From Fulvivirga lutimaris (GTDB lineage Bacteria; Bacteroidota; Bacteroidia; Cytophagales; Cyclobacteriaceae), in NCBI RefSeq assembly GCF_009711525.1, contig NZ_SMLV01000415.1, positions 1 to 41,216 of the forward strand: 41,216 bases of DNA, in the 5' to 3' direction. This document shows positions 7,635 through 15,999 of the stretch, in pieces; position 1 is the stretch's first letter; each line of letters starts with the position of its first letter. The translations under genes were made by a program, and so were the position numbers. The notes under the pieces are model-generated. The model was given only the letters and a program-made list of their open reading frames with translations, was not told the DNA's origin and ran no database searches.

Positions 7635-10600
7635 ATGCGCAAACGCTCTTTTTCACTCTTTTTCGAACTCGTCATCATTTTTGCGTCCATTTCAAACTGG
7701 TGCTTTGCTCAGCGGGCGAATTATAGAACGCTGGACTTCTTTGATAATAATAATGGCCTTTCTCAGGGCACTGTCAATAGTATTGTTCAAGACAAATATG
7801 GTTATATATGGCTAGGTACTCAGGATGGACTTAACAAGTTTGATGGCTTAAACTTCACTGTTTACAAGAGCAATCCTGCTGCTCCAACGAGCATTAATGA
7901 CAATTTCATCACCTCCATGGTAGAAGACTATAATGGAGATTTATGGATAGGAACAAGAAATGGAGGGCTTAACAGGTATGACATTAAAACCGGACTTTTC
8001 GAATCATTCAAAACACAATCAGATAACACAAAATCTATCAGTTACAACTGGGTGATCTCATTGCATATCACCGCTGATAGCACTTTGTGGGTGGGTACTC
8101 AAGGAGGAGGGTTAAACAGGTTTAATAGAACAGATCAGTCATTTGAAGCCTTTAAGCATGATGGTAGAGATGCCAGCACGCTTTCAAGCAATAATGTGCA
8201 ATGCATTTTACAAAAAGATAAAAACACACTTTGGGTAGGTACTGATAGAGGTCTCAATGAATTTAATATTCAAACCGGTGTAATCAACAGGTATTTAAAT
8301 GATGAGAACGATCCTGAATCAATTTCTAATAACGATATATTGTCTCTTTATCAGGATGATGACGGGACACTTTATGTAGGAACTAATGGTGGAGGTTTAA
8401 ATGTAAAAAATGGAGATAGATTTACCTCGTATGTTAACGATCCTGACCAAGAAGGTACAATTACTAGTAATAATGTTATAAGTATGCTGCCGGGAGATCC
8501 GGATGAAATTTGGGTGGCAACTGATGGTGGAGGTCTTTCAAGTTTTAACATAGAAACCAAAAGGTTCACAGAATTTCAGGTCTCCTTCCCACGCCTAAAT
8601 ACATTATACATGGATAACAACAGTAATCTCTGGATAGGCGAAAGAGGTGGGTTAAATAAAATAGGGAAGCATAGCGGGATGTTTACAATTTACAAGTCTG
8701 ATGTCAATGGAGACTTAATTGCCCCGCATGGCGATATACATGCCCTGTGTGAAGATAAAGATGGGTTTATTTGGACAGGCTCGTCAATTGATGGTCTGAA
8801 AAGATTGGATCCTAAAACGTTAGCAACGAAGACCTATGTTCATACATCTGATCCGAACTCACTCTGTCATACTGCCATTAATTTTTTATTTATCGACTCC
8901 AAAGACAGAATTTGGGTGGGTACTTTAGCGGGTCTGAGTAGGTATGTGAAAGAAACTGATTCATTTATCAATTTTTTGCCTGGAACAGGGCCTAAAAGTA
9001 TCAGCTCTGGCAGAATTAATTTCATTTACGAAGACTCAAAACAGCGGATATGGATCTGTACTGACAATGGAATTAATATATATGATGAGGCTAATAATCA
9101 GTTCGATGTTATTAACAGGGATCCTTCAAATCCAAACTCTTTATTGACCAACAATATTTCTACTGTTGTTGAAGATTCGGATGGGATATATTGGATAGGC
9201 TATTCTTCCAGAGGTTTTGGAAGCTATGATGCCAAGACAAATAGTTTTAAAAATTATGAGCATCAGGATGATAACCCTAACTCTCCTGCAAATGACAGAA
9301 TAGCCTATCTCTACGATGATGGAATGGGAAATTTGTGGTTGGCTACCTATGGAGGGGGTCTTGATAAGTTTGAAAAAAAGACGGAGAAATTCACTCATTA
9401 TAATGAGAAGCAGGGGCTGGCCAACCCATCGTTGTATTATGTGATAAATGACGAGTTTGGCGATTTATGGATGAGTCATAATGATGGTATTTCTAGATTT
9501 AATGTTGAGTCAGAGACTTTTAGCAATTATTTGAAAGGAGTAGAATTCAACGGCCGTGCGCACTACAAATCACCAGATGGCAAGATACTTTTAGGAGGTT
9601 TCGATATCGTTACTTTTTATGCTAAAGATATTACTACTAATGAGGTCATACCCCCGGTTCATATCAATGAATTCAAGTTGTTTAATGAATTGGTGACTGC
9701 TAAAGATTCACTAAGAATTTTAAGTGAATTGCTTGAGCAGACAGATTCAATTACTCTCAATCATGATCAGAATTTCTTTTCTTTTGGCTTTGTTGCACTG
9801 AATTTTACTGATGCTATAAACAACCAGTATAAGTATATGCTGGAAAATTTTGATGAAAGATGGCGCCAGGGTGATGGTAATACGCATGCCTATTATACCA
9901 ATGTACCTCCCGGCAATTACGTTTTTAAAGTTCAAGGTTCAAATAATGATGGGCTATGGAATGAAGAAGGGGATAAAATTTACATTAAAATTTTGGCTCC
10001 CTGGTGGGACAGTTGGTGGTTTAAAGTAATACTACTACTAGCCTTTTTAATGATTTTCGTCCTTATCTATAAACTTAGATTAAGCAATATCAAGCAGCAG
10101 AAACTGGCGCTGGAAAAACTTGTTAATCAGAGAACAGCAGAAGTCACGCAACAGCAAAGGGAGATTGTAGAACAAAAGGAAAGTATCTCTGACCAAAATG
10201 AGCAGCTAAAAGCACTAAATGAAGAGAAGAACGACCTCATGCAGATTGTATCTCATGATTTAAGAAGCCCACTCAACCAGATCAAAGGTTTGGCTTCAAT
10301 CATTAAAATGATCAACCCCAATTTAAATACAGAAACTACCAATTCTATAGACCTTATTAATGATCTGGTTGATAGACAAAACACAATGATTGGTAAGATC
10401 CTCGACACCAATGCTATTGATGCCAAGAGAACTAATGTCAATATGAGCGCTCAGTACATCAATCCATTGCTGGAAAAGATTGTAAATACCCTTAAAGTAG
10501 TAGGAGCGGCAAAAAGTACTTCTATAGAATTAAACTTATCAGAAAGGGAACCTCAAGCCTGTGTTGATCCAAATTACCTAATTCAGGTATTGGAAAATAT

Positions 10601-10901
10601 ACTTTCAAATGCCATTAAATTTTCGCCTCCTAATTCAAAAGTCTATGTGTCTACCATTGTGGAAAAGGATAGGGTAAGAATAGGGGTTGAAGATGAAGGT
10701 CCTGGTATTTCTGAAAAAGAAATGAGGTTCTTGTTTGAACCATATAGCAAGTTATCTGCAAGGCCTACAGCCAATGAGCAAAGCAGCGGCTTGGGCCTCT
10801 CCATTGCCAAGAAATATGTAGAGGTAATGCAGGGCAAAATTTGGTGTGAAGGAGCCAAAGGAAAGGGCGCAAAATTCTTTGTAGAGTTTGATGCGGTTTA
10901 G
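7635..10901 (+). CDS. Reg_prop / Y_Y_Y periplasmic-sensor histidine kinase
   Basis: A 1088-residue sensor kinase. A signal peptide (MRKRSFSLFFELVIIFASIS..., ending near CFAQ) leads into about fourteen two-component-regulator propeller repeats of the type IWLGTQDGLNKFD, which form the periplasmic beta-propellers up to about residue 700. A Y_Y_Y domain follows (about 705-785, with ENFDERWRQGDG and NVPPGNYVFKVQGSNNDG), one membrane span near 793-813, a coiled coil, a HisKA segment with phospho-acceptor His874 in SHDLRSPLNQ, and an HATPase domain with N box NILSNAIKFS, DEGPGIS and SSGLGLSIAKKY. Unlike hybrid systems of this family it ends after the ATPase domain: no receiver and no AraC domain. 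No response regulator is adjacent. The ligand is probably a glycan or an envelope signal, but that is inference. Confidence 0.93.
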   Translation: MRKRSFSLFFELVIIFASISNWCFAQRANYRTLDFFDNNNGLSQGTVNSIVQDKYGYIWLGTQDGLNKFDGLNFTVYKSNPAAPTSINDNFITSMVEDYNGDLWIGTRNGGLNRYDIKTGLFESFKTQSDNTKSISYNWVISLHITADSTLWVGTQGGGLNRFNRTDQSFEAFKHDGRDASTLSSNNVQCILQKDKNTLWVGTDRGLNEFNIQTGVINRYLNDENDPESISNNDILSLYQDDDGTLYVGTNGGGLNVKNGDRFTSYVNDPDQEGTITSNNVISMLPGDPDEIWVATDGGGLSSFNIETKRFTEFQVSFPRLNTLYMDNNSNLWIGERGGLNKIGKHSGMFTIYKSDVNGDLIAPHGDIHALCEDKDGFIWTGSSIDGLKRLDPKTLATKTYVHTSDPNSLCHTAINFLFIDSKDRIWVGTLAGLSRYVKETDSFINFLPGTGPKSISSGRINFIYEDSKQRIWICTDNGINIYDEANNQFDVINRDPSNPNSLLTNNISTVVEDSDGIYWIGYSSRGFGSYDAKTNSFKNYEHQDDNPNSPANDRIAYLYDDGMGNLWLATYGGGLDKFEKKTEKFTHYNEKQGLANPSLYYVINDEFGDLWMSHNDGISRFNVESETFSNYLKGVEFNGRAHYKSPDGKILLGGFDIVTFYAKDITTNEVIPPVHINEFKLFNELVTAKDSLRILSELLEQTDSITLNHDQNFFSFGFVALNFTDAINNQYKYMLENFDERWRQGDGNTHAYYTNVPPGNYVFKVQGSNNDGLWNEEGDKIYIKILAPWWDSWWFKVILLLAFLMIFVLIYKLRLSNIKQQKLALEKLVNQRTAEVTQQQREIVEQKESISDQNEQLKALNEEKNDLMQIVSHDLRSPLNQIKGLASIIKMINPNLNTETTNSIDLINDLVDRQNTMIGKILDTNAIDAKRTNVNMSAQYINPLLEKIVNTLKVVGAAKSTSIELNLSEREPQACVDPNYLIQVLENILSNAIKFSPPNSKVYVSTIVEKDRVRIGVEDEGPGISEKEMRFLFEPYSKLSARPTANEQSSGLGLSIAKKYVEVMQGKIWCEGAKGKGAKFFVEFDAV

Positions 10902-10938
10902 TTGGTCTCCTTCTGTTAAATGGTCTTTTAGATAGTTG

Positions 10939-11118
10939 CTAAGTAAAACACTTCTGTAGTACTGGGTCATGCGTTTCTCCGAATTTTGAGTAGCACCAGT
11001 TTTTCAATTCTTCTATTTCTTTTCCAACTAGAGATTTTAAAGCCTTTTTAAGTTCTTTTTCGAATAACTTTAAATCGAAACTAACTTTGACTAGTATAGT
11101 TTTAAAGTAATCTAACAT
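10939..11118 (-). CDS. small conserved-looking cytoplasmic protein, 59 residues
   Basis: An ATG at 11118 opens a 59-codon frame ending in TAG at 10939-10941. The product begins MLDYFKTILVKVSFD, continues with a charged helical segment (KLFEKELKKALKSLVG, then KEIEELKNWC) and ends DPVLQKCF. The regular alternation of charged and hydrophobic residues, the lack of low-complexity sequence and the fact that it fills an otherwise empty 349-base gap all favour a real gene. I have an impression of similar short proteins with a KVSFD..LFEKEL core in other Cytophagales, but could not search. Function unknown. It is convergent with the sensor kinase and divergent from the batD-like gene. Confidence 0.72.
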   Translation of the reverse strand: MLDYFKTILVKVSFDLKLFEKELKKALKSLVGKEIEELKNWCYSKFGETHDPVLQKCFT

Positions 11119-11195
11119 AACTGTTGGTTTTTAGGTGAAAAGATAAGTTTATCCTTTTTAACAACCTTTAGCATAGTATTCGTTAATGCTTTACT

Positions 11196-11213
11196 AAAGT
11201 TGACATAACTTTG
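11196..11213 (+). promoter_or_regulatory. putative batD promoter -7 box inside an inverted repeat
   Basis: TAACTTTG at 11206-11213 is an exact TAnnTTTG match, 38 bases before the ATG at 11251. It lies within an inverted repeat, AAAGTT at 11196-11201 and AACTTT at 11207-11212, separated by GACAT. No convincing -33 TTG is seen at the normal spacing, so an activator may be needed or the site may be fortuitous. Confidence 0.45.
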
Positions 11214-11250
11214 TACGAGTTATAAAACTATAAAGATTCATCAATTTTAT

Positions 11251-12714
11251 ATGATGCTGAAAAACAGATACATTGGTTTTCTTTTAGTTCTTTTTTCACT
11301 GAGTTTTAATATCAAGACTTTTGGTCAGGAAATAGAATTGCAACTCGGCCCGCCAGAGATTGGTGAAAATCAGGCCTGGACAATAACTATTTCAATCTCT
11401 AATGAGAGGCTACAGAGCTATGATAATTTCCCTGATATTGAGGGTTTTCAAAAGCGAGGGACATCATCTTCTTCTAGCACTCAAATAATCAACGGTCAGG
11501 TTTCTTCTTCTCAAAGCATAACCATGACCTATGTGCCTTTAAAACAGGGCGATGTGCGGGTGAGACCATTTAGCATGACTGTCAATGGCAAAGTGGTAAG
11601 CTCGCAAGGTACTGTTGTAAAAGTAGGCCCACCTATTCAGAGGCAGCGGAGCAGAGATCCGTTTAGAAGTTTATTTGATCATAGTCCGGGAGATGATCCT
11701 TTTAGCAGAGGAGGAGAAACTGAGTTTGTAGATATTGATGAAGATGCTTTTCTAGCGCTAACCACTAGTAAAAATGAAATTTACGTGGGCGAAGGTGTGA
11801 CAACGACATTATCATTCTTTGTAGCGGAAAGAAATAGAGCTCCACTTCAATTTCATGAGTTAGGTAAACAGCTATCAGATATCTTAAAAGTAGTACGCCC
11901 TGAAAACTGCTGGGAAGAGAATTTTAATATTGAGAACATCAATGGAGAATCAGTAACATTAAATAACAAGCGCTACACGCAATACAAAATTTATCAGGGC
12001 ACCTTCTATCCTCTAAATGCTGAAGATATTGTATTTCCTAAAGTAGGTCTGGAGATGATTAAGTATAAGGTGGCCAAAAACCCATCTTTCTTTGGGCAGA
12101 ATAGAAAGGAAGATTTTAAGACTTTTTATTCAAGGCCAAAAACTGTTAAGGTAAAGGAGCTACCACCACATCCTCTTAGAGATAGGGTAGCTGTAGGTGA
12201 TTACCTATTAGATGAACGAATAAATACCAATGATCTAGAAACGGGTCAGAGTTTCTCTTATGAGTTTAATGTTTATGGTGAGGGTAACATATCGGCTGTT
12301 AATAAACCCATAGTTGCCAATGATGACAACTTTGATTTTTATGAACCCAATGTAACGCAAAATATAAACAGACGCTCTGGTAGGGTTACTGGCTCTAAGT
12401 CATTTAGCTATTATGGCATACCAAAAGAGCCGGGAGTCTACAAGCTTTCTGATTATTTCAATTGGGTATTCTTTAATCCTAAATCAGGTCAGTATGATAC
12501 CTTGAAATCTGAGCAGGTTGTAAAGGTTATTGGAGAAAGCAAAAAGAATGAGTCCATCCAGTCTAATGATCTGGGCTCATTTTACGACCAGATTGAGTTT
12601 GTTGATAATTCACTAAGTAGCACTGATAGTTTTGAATGGGTTAAAATATTTGCCAACATTCTTATTTTAGGTATGTTAGCAACTTCAGTAGTTATCTTTT
12701 TGAAGAAAAATTAA
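11251..12714 (+). CDS. BatD-family protein
   Basis: A 487-residue envelope protein. The N-terminal signal peptide ([19 protein letters not shown]..., ending at KTFGQ) is followed by the first BatD immunoglobulin-like domain ([20 protein letters not shown], then FEGF-like [13 protein letters not shown] and [17 protein letters not shown]), a proline/arginine-rich linker, further beta domains, and one C-terminal span at about 465-483 ending LKKN. The family is named from the Bacteroides aerotolerance operon, where BatD works with the MoxR ATPase and von Willebrand A proteins. Here no moxR, batA or batB gene is adjacent, so it may be a stand-alone paralog. It is followed by aroC after 13 bases, probably in one message. 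Confidence 0.85.
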   Translation: MMLKNRYIGFLLVLFSLSFNIKTFGQEIELQLGPPEIGENQAWTITISISNERLQSYDNFPDIEGFQKRGTSSSSSTQIINGQVSSSQSITMTYVPLKQGDVRVRPFSMTVNGKVVSSQGTVVKVGPPIQRQRSRDPFRSLFDHSPGDDPFSRGGETEFVDIDEDAFLALTTSKNEIYVGEGVTTTLSFFVAERNRAPLQFHELGKQLSDILKVVRPENCWEENFNIENINGESVTLNNKRYTQYKIYQGTFYPLNAEDIVFPKVGLEMIKYKVAKNPSFFGQNRKEDFKTFYSRPKTVKVKELPPHPLRDRVAVGDYLLDERINTNDLETGQSFSYEFNVYGEGNISAVNKPIVANDDNFDFYEPNVTQNINRRSGRVTGSKSFSYYGIPKEPGVYKLSDYFNWVFFNPKSGQYDTLKSEQVVKVIGESKKNESIQSNDLGSFYDQIEFVDNSLSSTDSFEWVKIFANILILGMLATSVVIFLKKN

Positions 12715-12727
12715 TCCAACCAGTACT

Positions 12728-13804
12728 TTGGGAAACTCATTCGGCAATATTTTTAGAATTACAACTTTTGGTGAATCTCATGGCAAGGCCATCGGTGTTA
12801 TCATTGATGGATGCCCGGCAGGACTGGATATAGATGAAGACTTCATTCAGGAGGAGCTTGACAGGCGTAAACCTGGCCAGTCCAAAATAACTACTCAGCG
12901 CAAAGAAGATGATACTTTTGAAATACTTTCAGGAGTATTTGAAGGTAAGTCAACAGGCATGCCAATTACCATTGTAATTGCTAATAAGGACCAACGCAGT
13001 AAGGACTACTCTCATATAGCAGACCAGTTCAGACCTTCACATGCTGACTTTACTTACCAACAAAAATATGGCATCAGAGATTACAGAGGAGGTGGCAGAA
13101 GCTCAGCGCGTGAGACAGCGGCAAGAGTAGCAGCCGGAGCTGTTGCGAAAATGGTGCTTAAGCAGCATGATATCAAAATAGATGCTTATGTTTCACAGGT
13201 GGGAGACATAAAAGCACCTGACTATACATCACTGGATTTATCAAAAACCGAGTCTAATATTGTCCGTTGTCCTGACCAAAAAGCAGCGGATGAGATGATC
13301 GAACTTATTGATCAGGTTCGTAAAGACAGGGATACTATAGGAGGTGTTGTTACAGGCGTTTTACAGAATGTTCCAGTTGGATTAGGTGAGCCTGTTTTTG
13401 ACAAACTACATGCCGCACTTGGTGGTGCTATGCTTGGTATAAATGCAGTTAAAGGATTTGAATATGGCAGTGGGTTTGAAGGTGTTAAGATGCTCGGATC
13501 AGCCCATAATGACGAATTTTATACCGAAGGTGATAGAATAAAAACAAAATCAAACCACTCTGGAGGAATTCAGGGAGGCATCTCCAACGGAGAAGATATT
13601 TATTTCAAAGTAGCCTTTAAACCTGTGGCTACTATTATGCAGGATCAGGATAGTGTTAACGAAAAAGGAGAGACAATTAAGGTAAGTGGCAAAGGCCGTC
13701 ATGATCCATGTGTGGTCCCCAGGGCAGTGCCTATTGTGGAAGCTATGGCCGCTTTAGTTGTAGTTGACTTTTTTATGATGGCGCAAACGTCTAAATTGCG
13801 CTAA
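12728..13804 (+). CDS. aroC: chorismate synthase
   Basis: Last step of the shikimate pathway: 5-enolpyruvylshikimate-3-phosphate to chorismate, with reduced FMN. The product, 358 residues, starts [19 protein letters not shown] with TTG as initiation codon; that sequence is the conserved N terminus of the family, which fixes the start. Other family signatures are RPGQ-like RKPGQS near residue 50, [20 protein letters not shown] near 120, and the C-terminal [14 protein letters not shown]. It sits 13 bases after the batD-like gene and 12 bases before the symporter, so all three may share a transcript, though their functions do not match. Confidence 0.97.
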   Translation: MGNSFGNIFRITTFGESHGKAIGVIIDGCPAGLDIDEDFIQEELDRRKPGQSKITTQRKEDDTFEILSGVFEGKSTGMPITIVIANKDQRSKDYSHIADQFRPSHADFTYQQKYGIRDYRGGGRSSARETAARVAAGAVAKMVLKQHDIKIDAYVSQVGDIKAPDYTSLDLSKTESNIVRCPDQKAADEMIELIDQVRKDRDTIGGVVTGVLQNVPVGLGEPVFDKLHAALGGAMLGINAVKGFEYGSGFEGVKMLGSAHNDEFYTEGDRIKTKSNHSGGIQGGISNGEDIYFKVAFKPVATIMQDQDSVNEKGETIKVSGKGRHDPCVVPRAVPIVEAMAALVVVDFFMMAQTSKLR

Positions 13805-13816
13805 TTTTTATCTTTT

Positions 13817-15238
13817 ATGAAGAATTTACCTTTACATACGAAAATCATTATCGGTCTGGTAGCAGGTGTTATCTGGGCATTTTTGTCAAGTTATTTGGGA
13901 TGGAATGAATTCACCATTAACTGGATAGATCCCTTCGGAACCATATTTATCAGACTTCTGAAATATATAGCAGTGCCTTTGGTATTATTCTCCATTATCA
14001 GTGGAGTATCAAGCTTAACGGATGTTTCAAAACTTGGGCGCCTTGGAGGAAAGACTTTGGGCATGTATTTAACAACAACCGTTATTGCCGTTGGCGTTGG
14101 ACTTCTACTGGTTAATGTGGTTAAGCCAGGTACTTTCCTTGATGAAGAACAAAGAATTAAAAACAGAATTTCTTACGAGAAATGGGTACAGGATACGCCA
14201 GGTGTTCCTCAGCCAAAAGACGGAAGAAACTTCTTGAATGACCCTGAATTAAGATCCAAAGTAGAAGAGGTTATCAGTCAGAAAGAGCTTGATAAAATGG
14301 ATGCCCAAAATGATATTGTTGAGAAGAGAAAGGCAGCCGCAGAGCAAACTAAAGAACAGGGGCCTCTTCAGTTCTTTGTAGACATTGTTCCTGAAAATAT
14401 TATTCTGGCCATCTCTGATAATGGTTTGATGCTACAGGTGATCTTCTTTGCCATTTTCTTTGGTATTACCATTGTATTTATACCCGCGGAACAAGGAAAG
14501 CCAGTAATTGATTTTGTAAACAGCGTTAATGCTGTCTTTTTAAAGATGGTTGACATTGTGATGAAGGCAGCACCATTTTTTGTGTTTGCTCTTCTTGCAG
14601 GGGTTATTGCAAAAATGGCGGATACACCTGCTGAAGTATGGGAGATATTTAAAGGTCTCGGGTCATACTCCATCACTCTTTTTGTAGGGTTGATGTTTAT
14701 GGTATTTGTTTTCTACCCACTGGTTATTACCCTATTTGTAAAGAAGCTTTCATATAAGGAGTTCTTTAAAAATATAAGTCCGGCCCAGTTTTTAGCTTTT
14801 TCTACTAGTTCAAGTGCTGCTACCTTGCCCGTGACCATGGAGTGTCTTGAGGACAACATGGGGGTTTCTAAGAATGTAAGCAGCTTTGTTTTACCAATTG
14901 GTGCTACAGTCAATATGGACGGTACAAGTTTATACCAGGCAGTAGCTGTTATCTTTATGGCTCAGCTTCATATGGTAGACCTAACACTTGGCCAGCAAAT
15001 GACAATTGTATTAACGGCTACTTTAGCATCAATAGGAGCTGCAGCTACACCTAGCGCTGGCTTGGTTATGATGATCATTGTTCTTCAGTCAGTTGGACTG
15101 AATCCAGCATGGATTGCAATCATTTTTCCTGTTGACAGAATTCTGGATATGTGCAGAACAGTTGTCAATGTTACGGGTGATGCAACAGTAGCTACTCTTG
15201 TAGCTAAATCTGAAGGCGAATTGCCTAAATACAGCTAA
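13817..15238 (+). CDS. dicarboxylate/amino acid:cation symporter (DAACS family)
   Basis: A 473-residue sodium- or proton-coupled transporter of glutamate, aspartate or C4-dicarboxylates in the inner membrane. About eight membrane segments plus the two re-entrant loops are visible. Diagnostic motifs are the serine-rich hairpin STSSSAATLPVTMECLED around residue 330 and PIGATVNMDGTSLYQ around 360-375, followed by the sodium-site segment ASIGAAATPSAG and the C-terminal RILDMCRTVVNVTGD. A polar insertion of about 65 residues (about 105-175, rich in K, E and Q) after the third span is longer than in the best-known members. The exact substrate cannot be read from the motif alone. Confidence 0.93.
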   Translation: MKNLPLHTKIIIGLVAGVIWAFLSSYLGWNEFTINWIDPFGTIFIRLLKYIAVPLVLFSIISGVSSLTDVSKLGRLGGKTLGMYLTTTVIAVGVGLLLVNVVKPGTFLDEEQRIKNRISYEKWVQDTPGVPQPKDGRNFLNDPELRSKVEEVISQKELDKMDAQNDIVEKRKAAAEQTKEQGPLQFFVDIVPENIILAISDNGLMLQVIFFAIFFGITIVFIPAEQGKPVIDFVNSVNAVFLKMVDIVMKAAPFFVFALLAGVIAKMADTPAEVWEIFKGLGSYSITLFVGLMFMVFVFYPLVITLFVKKLSYKEFFKNISPAQFLAFSTSSSAATLPVTMECLEDNMGVSKNVSSFVLPIGATVNMDGTSLYQAVAVIFMAQLHMVDLTLGQQMTIVLTATLASIGAAATPSAGLVMMIIVLQSVGLNPAWIAIIFPVDRILDMCRTVVNVTGDATVATLVAKSEGELPKYS

Positions 15239-15252
15239 TATCCGAACTAAAC

Positions 15253-15271
15253 GAAGAAGATTTTGTTCTTC
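15253..15271 (+). terminator. weak hairpin after the symporter gene
   Basis: GAAGAA at 15253-15258 and TTCTTC at 15266-15271 can form a six-pair stem 14 bases behind the symporter stop; a short pyrimidine tail follows. Stability is low, so this is a tentative terminator at best. Confidence 0.25.
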
Positions 15272-15288
15272 TCTTAAATCATTAAATT

Positions 15289-15876
15289 ATGCAAGCGACA
15301 TCTTCATCAACTTCCAGAGTGGTTAATTTATATTTAGAGGCTAATCCTAATCCAAACTCAATGAAGTTTGTGGCCAATTTCATGCTTTTACCTGAAGGTA
15401 TGAGTCATGATATACCTTCTATCAAAGAGGCGGATAATTCTCCTCTGGCTCAGCAGCTATTCTCCTTAGAGTATGTTGACAGGGTATTTTTCATGAGCAA
15501 TTTCGTGACGGTTACTAAAAAGGACGGTATTGATTGGTTAGAAATACGTGAAGAGATCAAAAGCATTATCAAGACTTACCTGGAGTCAGGAAAATTAGTT
15601 ATTGATGAAATCTCAGATCAGAATCAAATCGATGAGAATGATTCTGAAACCGTGAAGAAGATCAAAGGTATATTGGATGAATATATCCGCCCAGCAGTTG
15701 AGCAGGATGGAGGAGCCATTTCTTTCCATTCTTTTGAAGAAGGACAATTGAAGGTTTTACTTCAAGGGTCATGTAGTGGCTGCCCATCTTCAACAGTAAC
15801 ACTCAAGGCTGGCATTGAAAATCTGATGAAAAGAATGCTTCCTGAGGTTCAGTCTGTAGAGGCAGAAGGTATTTAA
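15289..15876 (+). CDS. Nfu-type iron-sulfur cluster carrier protein
   Basis: A 195-residue NifU/Nfu scaffold that binds and hands on 4Fe-4S clusters. The N-terminal Nfu_N domain (about 10-95) is recognised by EANPNPNSMKFVANFMLLPE and the FFMSNFVTVTKKDGIDW segment. The C-terminal NifU domain (about 118-190) carries YIRPAVEQDGGAISF and the cluster-binding Cys162 and Cys165 in GSCSGCPSSTVTLK. This two-domain layout is standard for Bacteroidota Nfu. It starts about 50 bases behind the symporter. queG upstream in the window is one of many possible Fe-S clients, but there is no operon link. Confidence 0.93.
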   Translation: MQATSSSTSRVVNLYLEANPNPNSMKFVANFMLLPEGMSHDIPSIKEADNSPLAQQLFSLEYVDRVFFMSNFVTVTKKDGIDWLEIREEIKSIIKTYLESGKLVIDEISDQNQIDENDSETVKKIKGILDEYIRPAVEQDGGAISFHSFEEGQLKVLLQGSCSGCPSSTVTLKAGIENLMKRMLPEVQSVEAEGI

Positions 15877-15901
15877 TACCAACTCACTAAAATCATATCA
15901 C

Positions 15902-15981
15902 TTGTAGGTAAGGTCTTACTATTTATTAATTGTAAATATTAAGGTTTGTCGTTATATTGGTTGCTTTTAAACCACCTACAA
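15902..15981. repeat. spaced inverted repeat before the GAF/PAS sensor gene
   Basis: TTGTAGGT at 15902-15909 and ACCTACAA at 15974-15981 are exact reverse complements 64 bases apart, ending 18 bases before the sensor start at 16000. It could be a long-loop RNA hairpin that hides the translation start, or a pair of half sites; nothing distinguishes these. Confidence 0.3.
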
Positions 15982-15999
15982 TCAGGACAGAGATTTTAG

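Noticed and set aside
10752-10970. 72-codon minus-strand frame at the end of the sensor kinase gene
   Set aside because: It is mostly antisense to the HATPase domain; the 59-codon frame at 10939-11118 in another frame is the better candidate.
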